Below, one piece after another: positions 27,920 through 36,549 of a stretch of DNA of 40,420 nucleotides. The translations under genes and the position numbers were made by a program. This DNA is from Anaerolineaceae bacterium (GTDB lineage: Bacteria; Chloroflexota; Anaerolineae; Anaerolineales; Villigracilaceae): NCBI GenBank assembly GCA_003598975.1, contig QZIJ01000010.1:1-40420 (forward strand), written 5' to 3'. The notes under the pieces were generated by a model. The model saw nothing but the letters and a program-made list of their open reading frames with translations, was not told where the DNA came from and did no database searches. Numbering within the stretch: position 1 is the first letter of the stretch; the number at the start of each line of letters is the position of its first letter.

Positions 27920-29410
27920 ATGCACACCCCCCACTGGGTACAAGACGCCATCTTCTACCAAATCTTTCCCGATCGATTCGCGAAGAGTAAACGCAATCCC
28001 GCCGCATCGTTGCAATTCGAGCCGTGGGATTCGCATCCCACCCATCACGGCTTCAAAGGCGGCGACCTGTACGGCGTGGCCGAGAAACTCGATTACCTGC
28101 ACAGTCTCGGAATCAACGCCATTTATTTGAATCCGATCTTCGCCTCGGCCTGCAATCACCGCTACCACACCTACGATTACTACAACGTGGACCCGCTCCT
28201 CGGCGGCAACGACGCGTTGCGCGTCCTGCTTGCAGAGGCGCATCAGCGCGGGATGCGCGTCATCCTCGACGGAGTCTTCAACCACGCCTCGCGCGGACTG
28301 TGGCAATTCCATCACGTTTTGGAAACAGGCGCGGGATCGCCCTATAAAGATTGGTTCCATTTTGACGAAGATCGCCTGCACGGAAAAAAACACTGGGGCG
28401 CGTATCCCTCCAAAGAGGAGGAGAAAGCCATCCAACGCGACGGCACTCTCAAAGCCATCGGCTATCAGGGTTGGTGGAATTTGCCCGCGCTTCCTAAATT
28501 CAACACGAACACACCCGCCGTGCGCGCCTTCCTCTTCGATGTGGCCGAGCATTGGATCAAATTCGGGATTGACGGCTGGCGGCTGGACGTTCCCGCGGAA
28601 ATTGACGACGACTCGTTCTGGCAGGAATTTCGCCGCCGCGTGCGCGCCCTCAACCCCGAAGCCTACATCGTCGGCGAGATCTGGCACGAGGCCCAACGCT
28701 GGTTGCAGGGCGATCAGTTCGACGCGGTAATGAACTACCTTGTTACCGCGGCTTCGCTCAGTTTCTTCGGCGCGCGCACATTGAACTTGAAAGTCGTCCA
28801 CGACGCAGGCGGCATAAAAGACCGCGTCGGCCCGATGGACGCGCCCGCCTTCGCGAACGAGTTCGACCGCCTGCTCCACCTTTACAAACCAGAGATCACG
28901 CGCTCGCAACTCAACATTCTCGACAGCCACGATATGCCGCGCTTTCTCTCCTGCGTGGGCGGCGACGCGTCCGCGCTCAAACTGGCTTGGCTGTTCATCC
29001 TCACCATCCCTGGCGCACCATGCATCTACTACGGTGACGAGATCGGTCTCGACGGGACTCACGACCCCGACTGCCGCAAGTCCTTCCCGTGGGACGAGAC
29101 AAAGTGGAATCGCGGTTTGCTGGACTATCTCAAGAGCGCCATTTCCCTCCGCAAGACTCACATCTCGCTTCGGCGCGGAACGTTTGAGCGGCTCTGGTCT
29201 GCGGATGGGGTCTACGCCTTTGGGCGCGCACACGAGGGCGAGTCGCTCGTCGCCGCGTTCAACGCGTCCGAAGAGACGCGCACGCTCGAAGTCCAGCATG
29301 AAGCGAAGAGGAAACCGAAAGCATTGTTCGGCCAGCCATCGGAGATCAAATCGGACAACGGGAAAGTCCGTTTCACCATTCCTCCCCGAAGCGGAGTCGT
29401 GATCGGCTAG
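27920..29410 (+). CDS. Cytosolic GH13 hydrolase, neopullulanase/cyclomaltodextrinase-like
   Basis: This 496-residue enzyme has no signal peptide and is expected to split imported maltodextrins or cyclodextrins. GH13 regions are DGVFNHAS (about 115), GWRLDVPAEI (nucleophile near Asp223), GEIWHEA (acid near Glu253) and LDSHDMPRF (near 337). HWVQDAIFYQIFPDRFA and LPALPKFN (in place of the usual MPKLN) point to the GH13_20-type group, although the N-terminal CBM34 domain of many members is missing. GGAG precedes the ATG, 15 nt after the permease stop, so it is part of that operon. A terminator follows. Exact substrate preference is not readable from the sequence. Confidence 0.93.
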   Translation: MHTPHWVQDAIFYQIFPDRFAKSKRNPAASLQFEPWDSHPTHHGFKGGDLYGVAEKLDYLHSLGINAIYLNPIFASACNHRYHTYDYYNVDPLLGGNDALRVLLAEAHQRGMRVILDGVFNHASRGLWQFHHVLETGAGSPYKDWFHFDEDRLHGKKHWGAYPSKEEEKAIQRDGTLKAIGYQGWWNLPALPKFNTNTPAVRAFLFDVAEHWIKFGIDGWRLDVPAEIDDDSFWQEFRRRVRALNPEAYIVGEIWHEAQRWLQGDQFDAVMNYLVTAASLSFFGARTLNLKVVHDAGGIKDRVGPMDAPAFANEFDRLLHLYKPEITRSQLNILDSHDMPRFLSCVGGDASALKLAWLFILTIPGAPCIYYGDEIGLDGTHDPDCRKSFPWDETKWNRGLLDYLKSAISLRKTHISLRRGTFERLWSADGVYAFGRAHEGESLVAAFNASEETRTLEVQHEAKRKPKALFGQPSEIKSDNGKVRFTIPPRSGVVIG

Positions 29411-29430
29411 TCAAACGCGTCCACCACATA

Positions 29431-29465
29431 CACGGGATGAGCTACCTCATCTCGTGTTTTGTTTT
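29431..29465 (+). terminator. Terminator of the second sugar operon
   Basis: CACGGGATGAG (29431-29441) pairs with CTCATCTCGTG (29446-29456), with one G-U pair and a 4-nt loop, followed by TTTTGTTTTG. Confidence 0.85.
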
Positions 29466-29522
29466 GCTTCAAAACGAATTCGACTCGACCGTGTTTTGAT
29501 ATACGAAGGGAAAGGTGCGCCC

Positions 29523-32500
29523 ATGGAAAACATCGAAATGCAGGAAGTTTTGAATGCGATCAGGGCCGAACTCACTAGCAACGATCCCGCGCGGCAGGCG
29601 GATGCCATCCACAGGCTTGGCACAGTCAACTTCACCAGCGAAGCGGTCGTGAGCGAACTGGAACGACTTGCACTCCACGCACAGGGAGAAGTGCAAAGCC
29701 TGGCGCTGGCCGCGTTGAAATTGGCGTCCAGCCAATACGTGAAGGCGCAAAAGGCAGACCTGCCCAGGTTCACGCGCGAATTGATTTTGAAAGAAGTGGA
29801 CAAGTGGGAAACAAACGGCTATGTGGAGAGCGTGCAGGCGGAGGTGATCCGCCGCCAGTATGATTTTGATTTCGGGCCTGCCGCGCCGAAAGCGATTGAG
29901 CCTGCCGCGGTCTCTGCCTCTGTCCCCGCGCCGCGCGCGCCTGCCGCGCCAACAGTGCCGCGTCCCTCGCTCGCGCAAACTATCTTTAGCGAAACCAGCG
30001 TCAAAATATACCTTTACCTCGGCGCGTTCTTCGTCATTGCCGCGGCCGCCATTTGGGCCGTCGTGAGACCTGAGGCCCGCCTGCCTGTTCTGATGGCGGC
30101 GACCCTTGCCTTTGCCGCGGGCGCAGTGTTTATCAAGAAACGTCTGCCCCTCCCCAGTTTCGTGCTGTTCATCGTCTTCTCGTTCCTGCTCCCGATTGAC
30201 GCCAACGTCATCGCCGACTCGCTCAACCTGTCGGCGCAGGGCAACGAAGCATATTGGACGGTCGTCTTCGTGTTGATGGCAGTCCTCTGGGCGCTCGGCA
30301 CGTGGTTTTATTCCTCCCGCTTGTTCAGTGTTGCGGCCTTTTTCTCGCTCAGCCTTGCCGTCTTGCGCTTCGGTGAAATTTTCGACGCGCCCACCGATTG
30401 GAATGTCTTCTCCATGTCCATCAGCGTCCTTCTCGGGCTGTTTGGTGTCCGCCTGCTTCAAGCCTGGAAAGATCGTAAGTTCGCCCTGCCGCTTTTTCTG
30501 CTGGCGCAATTCTTCCAATTCGTACTTCTGTTCGTCTCTCTCTTTTCGGTGATCGAGAATAACTGGATCGGCTCGCCGCCGAGCGATTGGACCGCATCCG
30601 CGCTGACGTGGATCCTCGCCGCCTCTTTCTACGTCGCCAGCGACATCCTCGTCCCGTTCGTTCTCTTCCCGTGGTTGGCGGCCGCCTCGCTCTTCCTCGT
30701 CCCATGGCTGGCACTGTCGGCGCTGGACGCGCCCACGCGCGTACAAATCGCAGGGTACGCGGTGTGGGGTGCACTCGCCGCGCTCGCAAGCGAATTTGTT
30801 TATCGCCGCGCCCGCCCCGCGTGGATAAAGTACCACTTCCCCTTGCTGGCTCTGTCTCTGGCGCTGTTTTTCATCTCCATTGTTTGGGCATTGCTCGAAA
30901 AAATCGAATACGGGTTCGCCGCTTTTCTCGCCACAGGCATCGTTTACACGGTGCTCCACATCTCGCGCCCGCGCTGGTATGTGTGGATGACTGCCCTATT
31001 AGCGGGGCTTGGCGCATATTTCACTTTCTACGCCCTGCCGTTCATGCAAAACACAGATGTGTATTTCGGCTACAAATTGCTCGGCGCAAGCCTGTTTCTC
31101 CTGATTCCCGAATTGTTCTTTAAAGAACCTCTTACCTTTGCGCGTGCCTGGAACTGGCCGCCTGTTGCGCTCGGAGTCTTGCTGACCTTCTTCAACCTAC
31201 TAACAGCCTCCCTGGTCCCTGTGGCGAATGAAAGCCAATTCGGCAATACCGCCGTCATCCTTGGGACGTACACGCTCCTATTTACAGGGTACGCCCTGCG
31301 ATTCAAGCAACCCATCCTGGGGTATTTCGCCGCCGCCTCCGCCGCCCTGACAGTGGTTTACACCCTCCAACATTTCGAACGCGACTGGTGGCTTCCCGCG
31401 CTGACGGCGCTGGCAGTCGTCTATTATGCGGCCGGTTTCTTCCTCGCGCGCCGCGAAGAAACAAAACCCTGGGGCGCGATGCTCGTTATCAGCGGGCTGG
31501 CATTGGGCGGGCTTGTCTCGGCGCTGGCGCTCACCGCGAGAAAAGAAACTGGCGGTTGGTACGCTCTCGTTATCGCGGCTTTGTTTCTCGTGGAGATGTT
31601 CACACGCAAAAACGGCTGGCTGGAAATATTCGCCGAATCCATTTTGAGCATTGCGCTAATCCTCATCTTGAACGATTTCAATGTGTGCGAAATTTCCCCG
31701 TACATTTTTGGACTGAGCCTGCTCTGGCTTGTCTGTGACGCGGTCTTTAAACTGACTTTCCAATCGAGGAAATTAGAGTTTGCCGCGAAAATCATCGGCG
31801 GGGCGCTCACTGTCGCGGCCGCGGTTTTCCTGACTGCCGAACTCGCCTCGCGCGTCTCGGTAATTTACTTCGGAATCTACGCCGTCTTCTTCGCGATCTA
31901 TGCCTGGCTGAACAAAAATCCGCTCATCGGTTATGTCTCTACGTTCTTCCTCGCGCTGACAGTCTACTTCGGCCTGGAGGCGGCAAATATCAACGAGTGG
32001 ATATTCCCGCAGATCGCGCTCGCGACGGTCTACTACGCGGCGGGATTCACCCTCCGCCGCGCGGACAAAACCAAAGGCTGGGACTCGATGCTCCTCTTCA
32101 GCGGACTCGGACTCGGCACGTTCGTTGCCCTGCTCGCGCCATCTCAAATGGGCGGACTGGAGAAGTCCATCCCGATTGCCATCGCGGCCACCTTCTACGC
32201 GGCAGAGGCCTTCGCGCGCAAAAACATCTGGCTGGGATTCCCCGCCAACGGCCTGTACCTGATGTCCTACTTTGTGATCCTGGGCGAGTTGAAGGTGGAC
32301 GAGCCGCAATTCTTCTCTGTGGGCGCGGCCGCGCTCGGGCTGCTGCAACATTACCTGCTCCGACGCGCAGAGCAAAAGACTGCGGCATTTTTCATGGGCA
32401 TGGTCTCGCAACTGGTTTTGCTTGGTACATCCTACATTCAGATGATCAATACGGGAGAATTGAAATACTTCTTCCTGCTCCTCTTCCAGTTCCTTGCCAT

Positions 32501-32726
32501 GTTGGCCTATGGGATCGTCGTTCGCTCCCGCAGTCTCATCATCACGCCGATTGCAATTGTCGTGATGGCGACGTTGACGATTCTCTACAACGCGCTGAAA
32601 GACCTCCAATTGGTATTCATCATCGGCATCACCGGCCTGATCCTGCTGGCGCTTGGCATCCTGGCCGTGGTCATGCGTGAACGGATCACCAATCTCGCTG
32701 AGCGCTTCAATGATTGGGACGCGTAA
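29523..32726 (+). CDS. Very large polytopic membrane protein with internal duplication
   Basis: This 1067-residue protein of unknown function begins with a soluble N-terminal region (about residues 1-130) that looks helical and HEAT-like (SEAVVSELERLALHAQGEVQSLALAAL). An Ala/Pro linker (AAVSASVPAPRAPAAP) follows at about 140-160. The rest, about 900 residues, is nearly continuous membrane helices, probably close to 30. Two blocks are similar: WLPALTALAVVYYAAGFFLARREETKPWGAML and WIFPQIALATVYYAAGFTLRRADKTKGWDSML, each followed by an SGLALGG/SGLGLGT stretch and FxRKN-WL. This shows an internal repeat of about 200 residues. The ATG at 29523 is preferred to a GTG at 29454 that lies in the terminator. 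It may be related to DUF2157-like membrane proteins, but this is uncertain. Confidence 0.8.
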   Translation: MENIEMQEVLNAIRAELTSNDPARQADAIHRLGTVNFTSEAVVSELERLALHAQGEVQSLALAALKLASSQYVKAQKADLPRFTRELILKEVDKWETNGYVESVQAEVIRRQYDFDFGPAAPKAIEPAAVSASVPAPRAPAAPTVPRPSLAQTIFSETSVKIYLYLGAFFVIAAAAIWAVVRPEARLPVLMAATLAFAAGAVFIKKRLPLPSFVLFIVFSFLLPIDANVIADSLNLSAQGNEAYWTVVFVLMAVLWALGTWFYSSRLFSVAAFFSLSLAVLRFGEIFDAPTDWNVFSMSISVLLGLFGVRLLQAWKDRKFALPLFLLAQFFQFVLLFVSLFSVIENNWIGSPPSDWTASALTWILAASFYVASDILVPFVLFPWLAAASLFLVPWLALSALDAPTRVQIAGYAVWGALAALASEFVYRRARPAWIKYHFPLLALSLALFFISIVWALLEKIEYGFAAFLATGIVYTVLHISRPRWYVWMTALLAGLGAYFTFYALPFMQNTDVYFGYKLLGASLFLLIPELFFKEPLTFARAWNWPPVALGVLLTFFNLLTASLVPVANESQFGNTAVILGTYTLLFTGYALRFKQPILGYFAAASAALTVVYTLQHFERDWWLPALTALAVVYYAAGFFLARREETKPWGAMLVISGLALGGLVSALALTARKETGGWYALVIAALFLVEMFTRKNGWLEIFAESILSIALILILNDFNVCEISPYIFGLSLLWLVCDAVFKLTFQSRKLEFAAKIIGGALTVAAAVFLTAELASRVSVIYFGIYAVFFAIYAWLNKNPLIGYVSTFFLALTVYFGLEAANINEWIFPQIALATVYYAAGFTLRRADKTKGWDSMLLFSGLGLGTFVALLAPSQMGGLEKSIPIAIAATFYAAEAFARKNIWLGFPANGLYLMSYFVILGELKVDEPQFFSVGAAALGLLQHYLLRRAEQKTAAFFMGMVSQLVLLGTSYIQMINTGELKYFFLLLFQFLAMLAYGIVVRSRSLIITPIAIVVMATLTILYNALKDLQLVFIIGITGLILLALGILAVVMRERITNLAERFNDWDA

Positions 32727-33461
32727 CTATCCCCAAACCATCTTCACCAACTCGGGCAACACTTCTCCCGATTTTCCCTGCAAAAAGAAATCCGCCTTCG
32801 CTGTGAGCGGCGTCGGTTCGAGATTGACCTCAACGACAACCGCTCCTTTGTTTCTCGCCGCGAACGGAAGCGCCGCGGCAGGCTGGACGAGTCCCGACGT
32901 GCCGACGGACAGGAACACCTGGCAACCTCGCGCCGCCTCCACCGCCGCTTCCAATTCGGACCTCGGGAGGGATTCGCCAAACCAGACCACATCTGGCCTG
33001 AGCATTCCCCCGCACCCCGCGCAACGCGGCATATCCCCATTCTCATCCCATGCTTCGGCATATTCCCCGCACTCCGAGCAACGGACGCGCTGGATGTCTC
33101 CATGCAGTTCGAGCAGATTCCGATTGCCCGCCTTTCGATGCAACCCATCTACATTTTGTGTGATGAGCGTAAATTGCGAGACGCGTTTCTCCATCTCCAC
33201 CAGCGCGTAGTGACCCGCGTTCGGTTCCACGCCGCGGACCTTTTCGCGGCGCATCGCGTACCAGTCCCAGACGAGTTTCGGGTCACGCGCGAACGCCTCG
33301 GGTGAGGCCAAATCTTCGGGCTTATACTGCGCCCATAGTCCCGTCTGCGCGTCGCGGAAGGTTCGGAGTCCCGATTCCTGTGAGACGCCCGCCCCCGTCA
33401 ACGCGGCGACGCGTTCGGCTTGTCGAAGGACTCGAATGAGAATGTCGGGAAATTCTGTCAT
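32727..33461 (-). CDS. NAD-dependent protein deacylase, Sir2 family (class III type)
   Basis: This 244-residue sirtuin removes acyl groups from lysines using NAD. The NAD motifs GAGVSQESGLRTFR (about residues 22-35) and TQNVDGLH (about 99-106) are intact, as is the catalytic His in LELHGD (about 118). Four zinc cysteines occur in CSECG and CAGCGG. WDWYAMRREKV has the Tyr-x-x-Arg pair that marks class III enzymes such as SIRT5 and CobB, which favour acidic acyl groups such as succinyl. An AAGGG lies 8 nt before the ATG. It converges with the preceding gene without any gap and shares a symmetrical promoter with the lipoprotein gene at 33509. Confidence 0.94.
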   Translation of the reverse strand: MTEFPDILIRVLRQAERVAALTGAGVSQESGLRTFRDAQTGLWAQYKPEDLASPEAFARDPKLVWDWYAMRREKVRGVEPNAGHYALVEMEKRVSQFTLITQNVDGLHRKAGNRNLLELHGDIQRVRCSECGEYAEAWDENGDMPRCAGCGGMLRPDVVWFGESLPRSELEAAVEAARGCQVFLSVGTSGLVQPAAALPFAARNKGAVVVEVNLEPTPLTAKADFFLQGKSGEVLPELVKMVWG

Positions 33462-33480
33462 ATCAAAAACCCTTGGCTGT

Positions 33481-33490
33481 ATTGTACAAT
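33481..33490. promoter_or_regulatory. Symmetrical -10 element for divergent sirtuin and lipoprotein genes
   Basis: The palindrome ATTGTACAAT gives TACAAT on both strands: plus 33485-33490 for the lipoprotein gene, minus 33486-33481 for the sirtuin gene. Distances to the two start codons are similar (about 19 nt each). The -35 boxes are weak. Confidence 0.5.
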
Positions 33491-33508
33491 ACTTGGGAGG
33501 AGAAAACC

Positions 33509-34738
33509 ATGAAACAAAAAATGCTTCTGCTCCTTGCGACCGTCCTGCTCACGCTGGCCTGTCTCGGTGCGCCACAACCAACCGCACCGCCCGTCAACGA
33601 TTCTGCCGCGACACCTGAGGCCGTTCCATCGGCAACCGCCCTGCCCGAACCGCTTGGCGAACTGAAAATCGCCTACATTCTCGACGGCAATATCTGGTTT
33701 TGGAGCGAGACCACTTCCGCGCGGCAACTCACCAGCGAGGGCAACACTGAACGACTGAAAATATCAGACGATGGGGCGGTCATCGTTTACCCGCGTGGAC
33801 AAAGCCTGTGGGCCGTCAATGCGGACGGGTCGTTACCGCGTCTTTTGGTGGATGTCCCTGCCTACGCAAACCCCATTCTGCCTGAGCGCGGTGCAGGATT
33901 AACACTATTCCTCAGTCATTTTGATTTTCAACCAAACACGCACTGGGTTTATTTCGCCACCGCATGGGGAGGAGAAAAACCCATTATCCAATCCAGGGAT
34001 TTGCATCGCGTGAATGCAGATGCGCCAACTCCGCAGATGTTGCTTGATAGAGATGGCGGGACAGTCACCTTCTCAACCGATGGGAATTTACTGGCGCTTG
34101 CCTCGTTGACCAGTATCAAAGTGGTCCATGCAGACGGAAGCGGGCTGGCCACCGCGCTTTCCTATCCTGTCATTTCCACTATGGTAGATTACATTCCACA
34201 AGTAGTTTGGCTATCAGACGGAACAGGTTTCTACACCGCCATCCCAAATGATGATGGCGGAAAAAGCAAATACCTATTTGTCTCCGCGGGAGGAAATTTT
34301 TCGGCGCAACTTGCGGAATATGAAGGAAGCATACTTGTCATTTCCCCTGATGGATTGAAAGTCGCTTATGTCAAGCGCACCGCCAACACGGACGAATTAC
34401 ACATCATCGAGGCATCCACTACCGACACAATCATTGCATCCTACGAGGATGCGCCCATACTCGTCCCGTGGGGTTGGTCGCCAGATTCGAAGCGCGTCGT
34501 CTTCTCGAATGCCCATCCCATGCTGTTGCTGACGGCTGGGGTCGGTATCCCTCCATCCCCGTTGACCGAAGCCATCTCACCCTATTCCTTACGCTGGGTT
34601 GATGCGGAGCATTTCATCTTTTTCCGCGAGGGGAACCTGCTCATCGGGCAGATAAATAATCCCGAAACAATTTTGATTGCTTCGGGATTCTCCAATCAGG
34701 CAGAACCAAAGGAGTACGATTTCGTCGTCAACCCCTGA
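33509..34738 (+). CDS. Lipoprotein with WD40/TolB-like propeller
   Basis: This 409-residue predicted surface lipoprotein has signal MKQKMLLLLATVLLTLAC and lipobox TLAC. A Pro/Ala/Thr linker (about residues 20-50) is followed by a propeller of beta repeats with TolB/WD40-like blade motifs: IAYILDGNIWFWS, LKISDDGAVIVYP, LVISPDGLKVAYV and WGWSPDSKRVVFS. Such domains bind proteins or ligands rather than catalyse. The ATG at 33509 has GGGAGGAG just upstream; an earlier in-frame start at 33473 would precede the promoter-like palindrome and is rejected. It is convergent with the REC-domain gene. No specific function can be assigned. Confidence 0.82.
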   Translation: MKQKMLLLLATVLLTLACLGAPQPTAPPVNDSAATPEAVPSATALPEPLGELKIAYILDGNIWFWSETTSARQLTSEGNTERLKISDDGAVIVYPRGQSLWAVNADGSLPRLLVDVPAYANPILPERGAGLTLFLSHFDFQPNTHWVYFATAWGGEKPIIQSRDLHRVNADAPTPQMLLDRDGGTVTFSTDGNLLALASLTSIKVVHADGSGLATALSYPVISTMVDYIPQVVWLSDGTGFYTAIPNDDGGKSKYLFVSAGGNFSAQLAEYEGSILVISPDGLKVAYVKRTANTDELHIIEASTTDTIIASYEDAPILVPWGWSPDSKRVVFSNAHPMLLLTAGVGIPPSPLTEAISPYSLRWVDAEHFIFFREGNLLIGQINNPETILIASGFSNQAEPKEYDFVVNP

Positions 34739-34749
34739 ACAGGCCCTTG

Positions 34750-35370
34750 CTACTTGTCCCCCGCCAACAGGTCACGGAGTTGATCGAGCAGGAGTTGGAT
34801 CTCGTCCCGTTCCTCGATGGAAGACTGAAGGGATGTACGGAAGGACGGCTTCTCCGCTTCGGACAGAGTCTGCAACATCGATTCGGTCCGCGCGATCTGC
34901 GCCACCTTCTGCTTCAACTTGGTCTCCAATCTGGTGCGGTACCCCTCGTAGAATTTACGCGCATCCAGCGGCTTGCTGTCGGCGATCATGCCGCGCGAGA
35001 TGAGTTCAGCGACGGTCTTCAGCAACTCTTCAATGACAATGGGTTTTTCGAGGAAGCGCGTCACGCCAATGGCGGCGGCGAATTCCTTGTCTTCGGGGGT
35101 GACATAAGTGGCCGAAAGGAAGATGACGGGGATGCCGCGCGTATCGGGATTGATCCGCAGTCTATGGACGAGGCTGAATCCGTCCATTTCGGGCATCAAA
35201 ATATCGGTAATGATGAGCGCGGGACGTTCTTTTTGGATGGCTTCCAGCGCTTCACTTCCATTGCGCGCGGTGACCACACGATATCCTTTGAACGTGAGGG
35301 TGACATCCAGCAGTTGCAGGGTATCGGGGATGTCTTCCACAACCAATAAAGGGCCTGTCGAATTTTTCAT
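34750..35370 (-). CDS. Stand-alone response-regulator receiver protein with coiled-coil tail
   Basis: This 206-residue signalling protein has a receiver domain at residues about 1-125, with the acidic pair in VVEDIPDT (about 10-17), the phosphorylatable Asp in IITDILMPEMDGF (about Asp56), the Ser/Thr in VIFLSAT (about 82-88) and the Lys in FLEKP (about 108). The remaining 80 residues are charged and helical (RTRLETKLKQKVAQIARTESML) and probably coil. There is no DNA-binding or enzymatic output domain, so it likely acts by protein contact. No histidine kinase is adjacent. TTGCAC and TAGAAT 18 bp apart end 6 nt before the ATG, suggesting leaderless mRNA. Confidence 0.88.
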   Translation of the reverse strand: MKNSTGPLLVVEDIPDTLQLLDVTLTFKGYRVVTARNGSEALEAIQKERPALIITDILMPEMDGFSLVHRLRINPDTRGIPVIFLSATYVTPEDKEFAAAIGVTRFLEKPIVIEELLKTVAELISRGMIADSKPLDARKFYEGYRTRLETKLKQKVAQIARTESMLQTLSEAEKPSFRTSLQSSIEERDEIQLLLDQLRDLLAGDK

Positions 35371-35376
35371 AAAGCT

Positions 35377-35406
35377 ATTCTATTCCCATTTCAAGGATTT
35401 GTGCAA
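35377..35406 (-). promoter_or_regulatory. Promoter of the receiver-domain gene
   Basis: On the minus strand TTGCAC (plus-strand 35401-35406) and TAGAAT (35377-35382) are 18 bp apart. The -10 box ends 6 nt before the ATG. Confidence 0.55.
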
Positions 35407-35413
35407 CTGAAAA

Positions 35414-35866
35414 TCAGGATTGCGGGGACTCCGTTTGAGAGGCGTTATATTCATTGTGAACAAGTTCAATGTTGGCGGCTTTTAGAAAGCTCAACGCGTT
35501 CTCGTCCATACGATACGCTTCTCCATAGACAATGCGCGTGATACCCGCGTTGATGAGCGCCTTGGTGCAATTGATGCACGGCAGGTGCGTGACATAGCAC
35601 GTCGCGCCCTTCGTCGAGACGCCGTGCAACGCGGCCTGGATGATGGCATTCGTCTCCGCATGGATGGTGCGGACGCAGTGACCGTCCACCATGAGATGGC
35701 CGATCTCGTCACAGTGAGCCTGTCCCGCAGGCGAGCCGTTGAATCCTGTGGTCAGGATACGTTTGTCCAGCACCAGCACACAGCCGACCAGGGCACGGTC
35801 ACAGGTGCTGCGCTCGGAGACAGCATGGGCAATTTTCATGAAATAGGAGTCCCAATCGGGGCGCAT
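35414..35866 (-). CDS. Deoxycytidylate (dCMP) deaminase
   Basis: This 150-residue enzyme deaminates dCMP to dUMP, feeding dTMP synthesis. The zinc site is complete: HAETNAI (His and catalytic Glu, about residues 69-75) and PCINC (two Cys, about 95-99). The N-terminus [22 protein letters not shown] and [20 protein letters not shown] are typical of the ComEB/dCMP deaminase family. GAGGAA lies upstream of the ATG. A minus-strand TATAAT at 35894-35899 gives it its own promoter downstream of plsY. Confidence 0.94.
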   Translation of the reverse strand: MRPDWDSYFMKIAHAVSERSTCDRALVGCVLVLDKRILTTGFNGSPAGQAHCDEIGHLMVDGHCVRTIHAETNAIIQAALHGVSTKGATCYVTHLPCINCTKALINAGITRIVYGEAYRMDENALSFLKAANIELVHNEYNASQTESPQS

Positions 35867-35893
35867 GTGAATTCCTCATCAAAAGTTTTTGTG

Positions 35894-35899
35894 ATTATA
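35894..35899 (-). promoter_or_regulatory. -10 box of the dCMP deaminase gene
   Basis: TATAAT lies on the minus strand, about 28 nt before the ATG, in the short gap after plsY. No clear -35 box was found. Confidence 0.5.
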
Positions 35900-35906
35900 A
35901 CAAGCC

Positions 35907-36503
35907 CTACTGCTTTTTTTCCCGATCCAGCCACAACTCACGATATTTTCGATTCCAGTCAATCGTAAATCGGACGGCGATGACCAGTCCCGAGAACGCG
36001 GCCAGCCAGAGAACGTCGCCGCGCAGGCCAAACAGCCAGAGAACCAGCGGCACAACCAGACCTGTCACAACACTGGCGCGGGCCGAGTGACGGATGAGGA
36101 GCACCAGAAGAATCAACGTCCCGAAGGCGAGAAGAAATGCCAGCGGAGAAACAGCGATCAAACCGCCGCCCATGGTTGCCAACCCCATCCCGCCGCGGAA
36201 TTGGGCAAAGACGGGCCAGCAGTGTCCCGCGACAGCCAGGGAACCCGTCAGCGCGAGCGACCAGCCCGAAAGTCCCGCCTGACGCGCCAACCAGACGGCG
36301 AGGAATCCCTTGCCGAGGTCCAGTACGAGAACGAGCGCGCCAGCGAGCCATCCCGCTTGTCGAATCGTGTTGGTGGTCGTCACGTGACCCGAACCCGCGT
36401 CGCGCACGTCCACCCCTTTGACGAGGCGCGTGATCCACAAGGCGAACGGAAGGGAACCGAGCAGGTAACCAAGAAGCCAATAGGCGGGATATATCAGGGA
36501 CAT
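35907..36503 (-). CDS. plsY: Glycerol-3-phosphate acyltransferase PlsY-like, with variant motifs
   Basis: PlsY transfers an acyl group from acyl-phosphate to glycerol-3-phosphate, the first step of phospholipid synthesis. The 198-residue, multi-helix protein has GSLPFALWITR at the N-terminus, LDLGKGFLAV, and GHCWPVFAQF. Two conserved motifs differ from the norm: DAGSGHVTTTNTIR in place of GSGNxGATNxxR, and FRGGMGLAT in place of FKGGKGVAT, so a normally conserved lysine is methionine. It may be a divergent active enzyme or a paralogue with altered activity. GGAGG lies upstream of the ATG, with a minus-strand TATAAT at 36524-36529. Confidence 0.85.
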   Translation of the reverse strand: MSLIYPAYWLLGYLLGSLPFALWITRLVKGVDVRDAGSGHVTTTNTIRQAGWLAGALVLVLDLGKGFLAVWLARQAGLSGWSLALTGSLAVAGHCWPVFAQFRGGMGLATMGGGLIAVSPLAFLLAFGTLILLVLLIRHSARASVVTGLVVPLVLWLFGLRGDVLWLAAFSGLVIAVRFTIDWNRKYRELWLDREKKQ

Positions 36504-36523
36504 TTTGCCTCCAAATTTTCCCC

Positions 36524-36546
36524 ATTATAAGGCTTTCTGGTATAAT
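36524..36546. promoter_or_regulatory. Divergent promoters of plsY and rpsO
   Basis: The minus-strand TATAAT (plus-strand 36524-36529) serves plsY. The plus-strand extended -10, TGGTATAAT (TATAAT 36541-36546), serves rpsO. The two are 11 bp apart. Confidence 0.65.
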
Positions 36547-36549
36547 CCC

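Noticed and set aside
27392..29299. Long minus-strand open frame (635 codons) opposite the second GH13 and permease genes
   Set aside because: It is antisense to two well-identified genes in a GC-rich region. Its translation is rich in Arg, Glu, Gly and Val with no domain, as expected for a shadow frame.
29469..30959. Minus-strand open frame (496 codons) opposite the large membrane protein
   Set aside because: The translation is extremely charged and low in complexity and is antisense to membrane helices. It has no start signal or family likeness.
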